Source of the DNA: Ophiostoma sp. CBS 140.51
Taxonomy: Eukaryota > Ascomycota > Sordariomycetes > Ophiostomatales > Ophiostomataceae
Assembly (NCBI GenBank): GCA_029298735.1
Contig: JANSLP010000146.1
Span: 1-64,000, forward strand
Direction: 5' to 3'
Length of the DNA: 64,000 nucleotides
Made by a program: the position numbers and the translations under genes. The notes below the pieces were generated by a model, which worked only from the letters and a program-made list of their open reading frames with translations, was not told the origin of the DNA and searched no databases. Below are positions 12,667-23,350 of this stretch, in pieces (positions within the stretch are counted from its first letter, which is position 1; every line of letters begins with the position of its first letter).

Positions 12667-13233
12667 ATGGCAAGCAACGGCAACGGCGTTCAAGACCCCA
12701 CCAGCGGCGCAGGCGCCCAGGCGGTGACCGATCCCACCGACTACAAGGGCAAGGGCAAGGCCCTCGCCGCTGAGGACGACGACATGAAGGACGCTCCCGA
12801 GGACGAGGACGAGGACGAGGATGATGACGATGATGACGAGGACGAGGACGCTGCCGAGGTATGTTATATATTTCCCCTGCGTCGCTTTCTTTACGACAAA
12901 CCCAAGTGCACTCTTGCTAACCTCTCCCTTTTCTAGGCCGACGAAGACGGTGAGACCATCCTGACACCCGTTTTTGCTTATTTTGTTACAACTTGTTCGC
13001 AGTCGGCGAGAAAGAGACCACGAGGCTAACAGTAGCGATTCTGATTCCAATTCTGATTAGACGAGGAGGAGGACGCACAGCAGGGCATCAACCTCGACAA
13101 CGTTATCGGCCGCCGCACGCGCGGAGTTGTCATTGACTACGCCAAGGCCGCCGCAGAGAACCCGGTCGACGAGGAGGAGGACGAGGAGGACGACGGTGAC
13201 TTTGAAGAGCCGGATGACATGGACGAGGACTAA
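12667..13233 (+). CDS. CHZ1: Histone H2A.Z-H2B chaperone CHZ1
   Basis: Three exons, 12667-12858, a 13-nt exon at 12937-12949, and 13061-13233, give 125 residues. The protein is very acidic: residues ~40-75 are almost wholly Asp/Glu, and a second Asp/Glu tail ends the protein. Between them lies the CHZ motif, 'NVIGRRTRGVVIDYAKAA', which in yeast Chz1 contacts the H2A.Z-H2B dimer. Chz1 is a nuclear, intrinsically disordered chaperone that delivers H2A.Z-H2B for exchange by SWR1. The micro-exon is needed. Joining exon 1 directly to exon 3 puts the motif out of frame, while 13 nt restores it. Both introns have canonical GT...AG ends, and intron 2 has a GGCTAAC branch point. It lies downstream of EMC10 on the same strand. 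Confidence 0.88.
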
Positions 13234-14568
13234 GCGGTGAAGCTCAGAAAGCGATGCCTGCAGGGTCCAGGCAATATTTACGACAGATGGAAAGGATAAC
13301 GAAGAATGATACGATCGTCAAAGGAGACGAGTGGCAAGGGCAACGTGCACAGGAACAGAATGCTGGACCTCAAGACGAGGACCGCGCCAGCTTTTACAAA
13401 AGGAGTACGAATCCTGAAAAATGGACTGCCATATACAATTTTTTTTTCATATACAGGAAACATGGGTGGTGGTGAGGAGTACCGGTATCGTGGACATGTA
13501 GCCTAATGACAATACACTGATGATTTCTTCGGTGCATATTTTCTGACAATACCGTTCACTCTTACGTGACATATCGTTTCTTGCTTGTGCTTGCACTTGT
13601 GTTCATTGTGCTGCTTTGTTGACTTCCTTTGTTTTGCGGTTTGCGCCAGGAGCACGTGCGACAAGGGACAGAGCCATTCTGGCTGCCGTGGCAAAGCAGC
13701 CCCTGTTCTAGTCCAATATAAGACTTGACATATGCCTTCCATGGCCCTCGCTTTTTTTATGAACATGCTCGGTCGAAACCATGGCATCTTGCGGGCAGAC
13801 TTTGTTGTCAACGTTTTTGACGTCTTCCAAGAAGAAAGCTCCGTCTGCTGAGGTGTCTGCATGCAAGTTACTGTGAAAACATGCAGAACCTCCACAGCAG
13901 AGTCTCAGCAGATTGACTTTTCCGTCAGTGCATCCATCAAATGCAAGCTTGTCCTGGTGTGGAGGCAGTGGGCTGCTGAAAAGCTTCAACTTCAGTGGCT
14001 TCGAGACTACGGATTGATATAGTGGCTCTTGGAAGCTCTTGTCCAACTCCTTGTCGATCCCTAATAAACTTTCCCCTGGGTACTCTTAATAGGGGGACCA
14101 CTAAAACGCGGTACCTGGGCGCACCTCGCCCTCTGATCCACTGTTATCTGACATGAGTAATTGCTTCATCTGTACGCTTACAGGGGGATGTAGGCGCTAC
14201 GCAGCAAACATTGCACTGAAACAAAATTTGCTTTTTTGGTGACCCCACGCCAAATGGCAGAGTAGGTGACACCACTAGGGACGTGCTGGTTCTGGTGCAG
14301 ATCCTCTCCACTACAGTGGTTTGGCTGCCTGCGACACCTTCCGTCCTCTCTCGAAATACATGCCTTCTCTACAAATATACGAGCAAATCGCACCAAAGAG
14401 GAAGTCACTAATACCAAAGCACGGCAGGCTCTTCCTTCCTTTTGACGACACCTGTCACCCCCCTTTACATTTCTCCTTTTGTCTCTTTCTCTCCCATCTA
14501 CTTTCTTCTTCTTTCAATCATTTGTTTTCTTCAACGAACACAAGCTCTCACACACTTCAGCCGCCAAG
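13234..14568. other. CHZ1 3' region and BET1 promoter
   Basis: No credible coding region. A long minus-strand frame near 13.5-14.05 kb has no family resemblance. The last 130 bases before the BET1 ATG are strongly C/T-rich. Confidence 0.45.
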
Positions 14569-15754
14569 ATGGCATCATCAAGGTAAGCAAGCACCTGTTT
14601 TCTGCTATTAGATCCCACCACCGACCTCTACGCGAAGCGGCAACCAACGGCAGAGGGCACCACCGAGAGCTTGGCAGACAAGATGGTAGCGAAACGTCAT
14701 GCACTGGGCATTGCCAAAAACATTCAGACGCCACCGTGGCCGCACTCGGACTTCACGATCACCGCTCCCGCTGCGATGCGATGCGGAACACCGAATATCG
14801 ACGATTCAAAAAAGCTTTAGATGCGATAGCAGCAGTCTCGAGGCTGATGTTCAGCCGCGCTGGATTGAAGATGCGATCTTGCGACACACGACAACGCGCC
14901 ACGCGACACCTATGGTACCCTTTCTGTCACCCCAAACCTATCTCCTCGACTTCTTACGGCCACCAGCGATGAACTTTTCAAACCCACGATGCGCAACGAA
15001 GCTGTGTCTTGAAGAATCACTCGCCTTATCAATCGCCAAACACTTTGCGACTATCCGTTCTGCTGCTGCCACTGCCTTCCCTGACACCGGCGCTGGTTCT
15101 CGGCGACTTTTTTCTCTTCCACGCTCGCTAACAACCGCTCTCTAGGTTTGGCAACTCAAATCTGCACCAGCGCGACCCGCGCAGTGCCCTCTTTGAGGGT
15201 TACACCGGTCCCGGCGCCGACGCAAACTCCAACAGACGCAATATGAATGCGAGCCCGAGCCGCTATGGCGCACCCGGAGGTAGCCCTGCTGGCTACGGCT
15301 ACGGCTACCCAGGCGGCAACGGCAACGGCCTGGCACCACAGAACGGCGGCTACCGGTCGGCAACACCAAACAAACGCGGCCAGTACAGCGATGCCGTGCT
15401 TAACGAACTCGAGAGCCAAAACGACTCGCAGATTGAGGGTATCCTCGGCAAGGTCCGCGTATTGAAAGACGTACGTTTGAGTTCCATTCCGCAACCAGAA
15501 TCCTTCATCCTCTTGCTGTGACAGGCTGCTAACATGACATAATACAGATGACCGTGGCTATTGGTGACGAGATCCGCGAGTCGTCGGCACTCGCCGAGAA
15601 GATGAACGACACATTCGAATCAACACGCGTCCGCCTGCGGGGAACAATGAACCGCATGCTGGTGATGGCCGAGCGCACAGGTATCAGCTGGCGAGTGTGG
15701 CTGGGCTTCTTTGCTTTCGTCTCAATGCTGTTTACCTATGTGTGGTTGTTCTAG
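14569..15754 (+). CDS. BET1: Qc-SNARE BET1, ER-Golgi transport
   Basis: Exons 14569-14582, 15146-15470 and 15548-15754 give 181 residues. Exon 1 is only 14 nt (MASS plus two bases of Arg) and is followed by a 563-bp intron, long for this genome. The acceptor is preceded by a GCTAAC branch point. The second exon begins 'FGNSNLHQRD' and has a Gly/Tyr/Asn-rich linker. The SNARE motif spans about residues 92-158 ('LNELESQNDSQIEGILGKV', 'IGDEIRES', 'AEKMNDTFESTRV', 'GTMNRMLVMAERTG'). A C-terminal anchor (WRVWLGFFAFVSMLFTYVWLF) ends the protein, so it is tail-anchored. In the family, Bet1 pairs with Sed5, Bos1 and Sec22 to fuse COPII vesicles with the cis-Golgi. The identity is firm. The tiny first exon is supported by frame and by the usual MASSR start. 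Confidence 0.9.
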
Positions 15755-16299
15755 GGAGTTTTCTTTACTTCAACGAACATAATACCACGCCGTCGATTAA
15801 CCTGCGCACGACGGAAAACGAGAATATGACCAAGGATTGGGCAGCAGCGGTCGGGAGACAAAGAGAGAAAAAAAACATCTTGTTTTTCTATTGGAATTCT
15901 TCCTGCATTAGATACGGCGTTTACTTGATTTCTTTTTTAATTCCTTTTTCACTGCTATATTTTATTAATAGGCGAATGGCACATGTTGTGTTGGCCTGCT
16001 CTTGTCCTTCACCTTGCCTTCTTCTTATCCATGGGCTGGGACCGGAATATGTATGCTTATTTTTCATGCCACTTTTTCATTCCCTACTAAGGGGGTACCT
16101 TTCAAGTGTTCACTTCTCTGATAAATGCCAATATCACCAGCTGTTGTTTTCACCTAGCCTCTTTCTCATTCAATACTGTATTACTCTTGCCAGTTGTATT
16201 TGTAATCATGCTTGTTTATAATAAAAAAGTTCCTGGGTATCCCATAATGCCTTTAAAAATGCTCATAAAACAAAATACGCCTTCCCCGCCATTCCTAGT
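15755..16299. other. Convergent 3' regions of BET1 and APC15
   Basis: AT-rich spacer of about 545 bp between two converging genes. It holds the probable 3' ends of both and nothing else recognised. Confidence 0.5.
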
Positions 16300-18260
16300 T
16301 CATAGCCGTCGCATCTGTGGACTACTGCCAAAGGCGCTGCTACCATCTTGCGACAGGAGACTGCTAATGTCCATGCTGTTGCGGTCGCTCCGAGCCAGGC
16401 TGCTGCGGTACTGCTGACGATGGCGGTTTCCACTGGCCCCTACGCCAGCAACATGACTGTGCCCGTGGCCCATGCCGGCCATGCCAACACCACTCGACCT
16501 AGGAGCGGCCATGCTGTTGCTGCCAGACGCGGCACCGGCGAGGGCTAGAAAGCTCTGATGTTGCAAATTGCTCTCGTCGTCATCGTCGCCGCCACCAAGC
16601 ACACTGCTACTGAGCTCGGCTTCAGTATCGGTGTGCTCATATCCGCCATCGCCAAAGGCACTAAGATCCATACCGCCACCATCGTCGCCGTCGAGATCAG
16701 CGTCCATATCCATTTCGAGGCCACTGACTCCGTCTCCGTCAATACCGTGCTCAAAGCTAGCATCGTCGTCCTGGTGGATGTGGTCATCAATGAAGCTGCT
16801 GCTGTTGGCATTCCCCCGCGCAATGTTGCTGTTGTTGTCGTCTGTACGACGCCGGTGGCGACGGTGCTGATGCTGATGCTGTTGTTGTTGCTGCTGCTGT
16901 GCGGCACCAACGCCGGGACTGCTCGTTTCCCGCACCAGGTCATCTTCCTGTAGCATCTGTTCCTGGTCCTCTTCGTCAAGATCTTCCTCCTCGCCATACA
17001 GCCCCATGCCCATACCCATACCCATGCTCAGACCAACGCCCGACAACCGGGGATGGGCGCGCATGGCTCTCATCCGGTCCTCGGCCGCGCGCATTTGGCG
17101 CATCTCGCGGCGCTCGGCAGCACGAGCCCGAGCTTGGGCGCGCTGTTCTTCGAGGGAGCGCACGGGCGTTTCAGACGGAACAGCAGCAGTTGCTGGTGTA
17201 GACACGTAGACGTTTTGCCGTGGCTGCTGTTGGCTGCTTCCGTGTGTGTAATGCTGGGAGAGATCACCGTCGGCTTCCTCCTGGCTCATGTCGACTGGGC
17301 CGGTGCCGGCCAGCATGCTCCCGTCGCCGTGGTCGTTTTCAGCATGCCCTCTTGTCGGGCCACCACCATTGCCCGCGCCATCCTCATCGTCCTCATCGTC
17401 TTCATCTTCGTCATCCTCTTCTTCATCGTCATCATCGTCGTCGTCGTCAGATGAGCTCGCAAACGGGTCATCTTCGTCGTCGTTGTTACCGAAGCTGAAG
17501 TCTTCCGCATCGGCGTCGGGGATTTCATTGTCCAGATCCAAATCGCCGTCTTCCTCCATCATATCTGCCTCCATGGCGGCAGCGGCAGCGGCAGCATCGT
17601 CCCCATCGACACCCATAAGGTCGGTCAGTCCTCCAGGATCACCTGTGACATCACCGCCGTCGCCCGCTGCACCATCGTCAAGAGCTGTGCCTTCTGCACC
17701 GTCCAGGGCAGCAGCTTCTGCCTGTGCCAGCTGCTGTGCCAGCTCCTCCCGCCGTTCTGCCTCGGCTTGCTCTTCCTGCTCACGGCACTCCTCGCGGATC
17801 TGGAAAAGAGACTTGGCTACGCCCGGCGGTTTGAGCCATGTGGAGCCAAAGTTGGCAATGTGCTGTTTGCGTCGTTCTTGGTAGGCTTTTTCGGCTTCGA
17901 GGCGGGGGAGCGAGTTGCGGTCGTAGACAATGTAGCGGTTGCTGATCTGGTGACGGGGATAGGCGTTCTGACCCTGGTTGTATTGCTGGCCTTGTTGTTG
18001 TTGCTGCTGCTGCTGTGGGTTGTGGTGCTGGTTTGGGTGGTGATTGAGGTGGCCGCCCCGTCGTCCCGGCGCCACAGACAGTCCCGGGTCTCCACCACCA
18101 AGGTAGGCATCGTCAGTTCCATAGTATGACGTGCCGTGGCCGTTGCTGGAGAGGAGGGCCTGCAAAAATTGTTAACAACTGGGTGGAGGATGGTGTCGCG
18201 TTGATAAATATTCCCGGTACTCACATTGTACGCCGAGAAGTCGAGGACGAAGGAGCCCAT
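16300..18260 (-). CDS. APC15: Anaphase-promoting complex subunit APC15/Mnd2, long fungal form
   Basis: Exon 1 (18225-18260, MGSFVLDFSAYN) and exon 2 (16300-18159) are joined across a 65-bp intron and give 631 residues. The conserved core lies at about residues 70-140: 'NRYIVYDRNSLPRLEAEKAY', 'ERRKQHIANFGSTWLKPPGV', then a Glu/Arg helix. The rest is disordered, with Gln, Asp/Glu, His/Gln and Gly/Met-rich tracts, including a long Asp/Glu block near residues 230-260. In the family this subunit helps the mitotic checkpoint complex turn over on the APC/C (animals) or restrains the meiotic activator Ama1 (yeast Mnd2). Animal APC15 is only about 120 residues, so this protein is mainly a disordered extension. 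The second-exon frame runs open to a TTG before the splice site, but the spliced ATG gives the correct N-terminus. The family is inferred from the core segment. Confidence 0.78.
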
Positions 18261-21200
18261 GGCGGCAACGACCGAGTTTAGCGGTATGTGAGTTCACTAT
18301 GATCGCAATGGTCTAGTCGGGTTCGTTTTTTGTTGTGTCCTCAATCGTGACGTTGACGCGCGCAGCTTTGCGCTGGCTCGATTAATAGATGTTGGGTGCA
18401 ATGTGAAGGACAAAACGAATGAGAAACGATTCTCTTGTTCGATTATCTCATCCCACGGCGCGCCTTTGATGTGACGGGGGCTGGCAGCGTGACGTCGTTG
18501 AGGGGTGTCGCCGAAAATACGCGTTCCGTGATGCCAGGGACCAAAGCACGTTTGTCACTGTTGGATGTCCACTGGGGCGCGTTTTAGCTCTGCCTGTTTC
18601 ACTCACCGCCCGGCACAACAATATGCGCAACTTCCCTTTGACACCTAACCCCGCGAGTGGTCCGTGCACGATGACAAGCCGCGCGGTTAGCGCTAAGTCT
18701 GAAACGGCAAGAACAGGTCGAGGCAGGTCGAGGTGAAGGGCTCTGATTGGCCACACCCGCGAGCAACCACGAGAGCCTTAAAATACAGGGACCAAGGCCC
18801 GTCCTAGGGCTGCCTGTGAAGAGGGCTGGAGGTTTCTTAAACGACCACCACCGAAGTTTTCTCCTCCCATTACCCGTTCAACCCTGACAATCGAGAGGTT
18901 GAGCATTCTAGTTCTGCATTGTCCCAATCGACTGGTACAGATATCTTTTGATAGGCCCATATTTTGAACGGAAACCTGAGAGCACGGCCGCGAGAAAGTA
19001 ACTTGGAAGAAGGCCGCGCCTTTTGCCGAGAATTGCCAGCGAACAAGGACAATAATATTCTCGAAGGCATTAAGAAGACAACGGGACGCATCTGACTGGC
19101 TGTCTTTGGGACAGCAAATACTCGTGTCGAGCTTGACAATGTCCTCGGTAAATTCTCCCCGGACTCTGTCGCGCTGTGTAGGATGAGAGTGGCAAAAGAA
19201 ATCAAATGCACATGGCAGATTATCTCCTGTTTGTAGGTTATTTTTTTGTACCCCGGTCGTAGGGACTGGCTAAGATGGCCGGAGTATGTTTTCAATGGCC
19301 GATTGCTTTTATTTCTGTGACTCTTTTATTTCTCATTTTCATTTTCGTCCGTCTTCGCTTTGTCTTTCTAGCCAGTTAGACGAGGCCGGGGGTTCGGGTT
19401 TCTTGAGCGCTTTATATTTTCGTACAAATATATATGACCCTTTTGTTCGGGACCCAACATCCTTCCTTCGTCGTACACAGTAGTGGGTTGTTAGTGCTGT
19501 TTTGTGTTCTTGTTGAGCTCCGCCGGGCGCCGGGGACCGAAAAAAAGAAGCCCCTTCAGCGAACCGCAGCGCTTGCTCTCTCGGGTTTGAAATGGACTGG
19601 CCGCGGTTGGCGTTCATCTTTTTGTTTGATCGAGCCCTGTTGCCTTCTTCCCCATGTTCCCCTTCTTTTGCCCGTCATCTTAAGCATTTCTCGGGGGGTC
19701 GGTGGGCTGTGAAATGGGGCAGGTGAGTTTTGATAAGGTAATAGCGAGCTTTTGGTGCAGTGTTTACTCTCCTGAATGTCGAGCGAACCACTGAGAGCCA
19801 GCGTGTTTCCCACCAGAAAGCACACCTCGGGCTCCTGGGGATCCTCCTCCGTAATTACTCCGCAATAGCTTGTTTCCACTGTCTGCTGCATGCTTTCTTT
19901 TGCCTTTTTGTCTCGTGTGCCCAGGCGGCGCATGCGCTGGTTGGTCTTTCTGGAGGCAGGCCCCGCCCGCTAATTCATTTTCCCTTGTGAAAGACGGCTC
20001 TGTGGCCAGGCCTGCTCCCCCATTTTCACCTGATTTTACGGCGTAACCTTACATTCGGGGAAAGTAGGAAGAGACCGACAGCCTCTGACCGTTCTCATTT
20101 CTCAAGGCTTTGCGGCGGGCTCTGGAAGCACCAATAGCGTTATAGATGGCAAGTCCGCTCAGATCGCTCAAGCCTCTCCTTGTTGACATTGTTTTCTTAT
20201 TATGCTTTTCAACCAACCCAAGCCCTGACGCCACCAGAATTAGGGCTTTGCATGGGAAACAACCAAGATTTCAAAATGCACATCAGTTTCATTTATTCCC
20301 TCCTCCCAATTATCCACTATGACTTGACAATACTGTGCGTATAGGTCTGTCCTTTTCCGAAATAGGATTGGAGGAGACGAAGAAAAAGGTTAAGAAAAAA
20401 AGAGGCTGTCTCATCACACTTTTTTGCCGACTTCGGCCAATTTTTGTTCTTAGCTTGATACGTTGGGCACTTTTTAGGAACCACCGAAGGGCAAACAAGA
20501 GAGCCACCATCGCCTTGCTGGAAGACGACAAAACACCGCCTAATACGACAGAAAGCAAGTACCCGCACGCGCCGTCGCCGCTGCGGAAACCCCACTCTGC
20601 AGTGTAGAAAGAGCAACAATATATGCTTTTCTGCGGACGTTTCCGGAAGAGGCTTGCAGCTGCGAGGCCACAGAGGACAGAGATTGTTGAGTTTGCGGAA
20701 ACGCAGACCCTGCTCATCAACGCTGATATGCAGGAGCAGATGCTGAACCTGGCTCGGCTGCTGCCTACCGACATCTGTGGTTTTCCATTAGCATTTTTTG
20801 TGTGTCCATCATAAACTCAGTAAAAGCTGTGCGTAAAACTGCGTTGCCAATTATCTGACTATTTTGTGTCGCCAGCGTTGCCATACTGCCCATGTCGCCG
20901 TCTGCCCGCGCGCCGAATCCCGCCCCATACCTGCCTATCATGGACATAGGCATTGTCGTATTCGTGCACGTTGGAGCGCCCGCTCCTTCCCAACAGGCAC
21001 TGCTAGAATAGGCCCTGTAAATACGGGGTATTTCCGGGTCTGAAGGCCTTAGTTTGCGAGGAGAGCTTCATCCACGCCTTCCCAATTTTAAGGGTATTTC
21101 TGTGTGCCCTTTTGGTGACCTCTCCCGTGTCCTTCACCTCATGGGTGTGAACGGTCTGGCTGTGAAACGGCTGCATGCCATGGCCATCACGAGTTTTCTT

Positions 21201-21650
21201 GCCGTTCTCAGCCTGCGGTAAGGCCCTGTTGTCCGGTCTTTGGGTCTCGCTGGCCATTTTGGGACATGGAAGTGATACGTCGTATGCAACCCCCACACAG
21301 CACACGGCCTGGCGGAGTAATAACATCGTGTCTGGAAATTCAAAGGTGTTTCTGCACGCTGCAATATGTGCTTCACAGGGGGGTTGGTGCCCGCGCAAAT
21401 GCAATGCAGGCGAGATCAGAATCGCTCCCTTCCCTGCTGGAGGGCGTGTGCAGGTTGCAGAAGGAAGATGACGGGAAGACAGGCAGGGAATGGACGACGG
21501 AGTGGTTCAGAGTTTGTGAAAGACACGCCTATGTTGCAGTAGCGGGGACAGACGTGCAGCGAGCGACAAACGGACCAGCGACCAACAGCCATCCTCGGCC
21601 GTATTTTTTTCTTTCTGTTTTCGTATTGACATCTAGTGCCATCGACCGAC

Positions 21651-21689
21651 ATCCAGCAAATATCCAGCAAATATCCAGCCAAAATCCAG
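21651..21689. repeat. Short tandem repeat, 11-bp unit (ATCCAGCAAAT)
   Basis: Two exact copies of ATCCAGCAAAT are followed by a third, diverged copy and a partial fourth. It is non-coding as far as I can see. Confidence 0.7.
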
Positions 21690-22246
21690 GGAAATGGAGG
21701 CATGCTGACCGCTAGCTTGCCCCTCTTCTCTCTTACCCCGAGTCACCAAATTGTCTGTGCGTCGGGACAGATCTACCAGAGGACGCTACAGAAGCATGGA
21801 CACTTGCCAGCCCCTGTTGTGAGATGGGTCGGTGAGTCGAAAAAAAGAACAAAAGCGAGGCCAAATGGCCTTGTTGCAGCGTGCGTCGCAACCTTTTGTG
21901 TCTCTGGCTCACTCTTTGGTGGGCTTTGGTGGGCTCCTTCCTGCAGTAGGGCCAGGCCAGTGGCTCAAAAAGGTCCCCTGGTTCACTGTTTGCCTTGGCT
22001 TTGGCGTCTGTCGAATACAGTGACCCCCCACATGCCTCGCTGTCATTCTCGCTGTCTTTTTGCGTGCAAGATACTTCTGTGTTGACGGACGGCTTGCTAG
22101 CTGTCCCTTTCGCCCTTTCCCCCCTCTTTTCTACTAAACTACTCCGCTGCTTGCCCAGATGGTGCCGTGGGAAAGGTCGATGGACCGCCCACCATCTCGC
22201 TGGCCCGAGATAAGGTCGAAAGAAGGCTGCATCGCCCCTAAATAAA

Positions 22247-22261
22247 CACCGCTGATTGGCT
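22247..22261 (+). repeat. CCAAT-type 15-mer, copy 1
   Basis: CACCGCTGATTGGCT occurs here and again at 23336-23350. It contains ATTGGC, the reverse complement of a CCAAT-type box. Confidence 0.55.
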
Positions 22262-23335
22262 GGACCCGGCAATTTTCTGTTGATGATTCTTTTAACAATC
22301 AACAACTGACGTATCAACGTCCAGCTAGGTCGCGAGGCGAGACGAGGCCCCAACCTCGCTGCACCAGTTCCGCCCTTTTTCCAGTCCCAGGTCCTTTGTT
22401 TCCTTTTTTTTCTCGGTTTTTTTTCCTGCGCTTTCACGTTCATCACCCCAGCGTTCCACTGCAGAACCAATGCACGAAACGCATGGCCGGACCCCTCCGA
22501 AAATCAAAACACGTCATTGGCCAGCCTCATTTCCCCACTGTCGAGTCAATTGGGCGATGGAAACTCGAAGTCTTTTGTCGGTTTGTGGTTGGTCGAGGCT
22601 GTCAGCAAAATGAGAGGAGGGCTCGGTGAGACCTAAGACGTCGCAAAGGAAACTGGCAGCCTGGAAAGACAAAAGAAAAGGAAAGAAAAATGGCAAGTCT
22701 TTGAGACCAGCGTTCGAGACTGAAATGCCGGTTCTTTATGAGAGTCATGTCTCACACCGACAGATGAAGAACCCAAGACTGTAAGAGAGCAGGCACAAAG
22801 ACTACACACAGCGGGAATTACGAGCAACCCGTATGAGATCGCTTTGCTCATGTTCCTCGTACCAGCCAGGCTACGGGGAGAAGGAGAAATGTCTCAAAAT
22901 GCAACTTGTGTAGCGTCTTTTGCCTAGCACAGAACACAGCGCTGTGCTTACGCGGAAGAGAACTGGGAAGAGATTTGGAAAAGTGTCTAGAGTGTGCAAA
23001 TGAAGAGAAGCAAGAGCCTTCCGCTAATTGACTGCGCCGGCGATTTCATCTCGCTGTCCGTACTCCGTACTCCCGTAGCCCGTTTACAAGGTCCCTAAAA
23101 CCCGCGCTGACGACACAGCCTGGATTCGGTCTCGCTGGTGAGATGCGAGGGTAGCGTCAAAAAAGGGTCCTCTCTGGCGCCATGGCTCACTTTCCGTCGT
23201 TTTCGTCTCGTTTTCGTCCTGTTCGTTCTACTGTGGTACCGGCAATAAATATACGGCGTAGTGTGATGGTTCGCAGAGGCTTGATGCAAGAGAGAGGCGA
23301 CATCGGCTGCTCCTTTTGCAGTCTTTGAAAAGTAG

Positions 23336-23350
23336 CACCGCTGATTGGCT
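23336..23350 (+). repeat. CCAAT-type 15-mer, copy 2
   Basis: Exact copy of the 15-mer at 22247-22261, about 1.09 kb downstream. Flanking bases differ, so a recent duplication is not evident. Confidence 0.55.

Noticed and set aside
21733..22470. Open frame of 245 residues, minus strand, in the desert
   Set aside because: Basic, low-order composition with no motif, and no splice-linked partner. Its length is possible by chance in GC-rich DNA.
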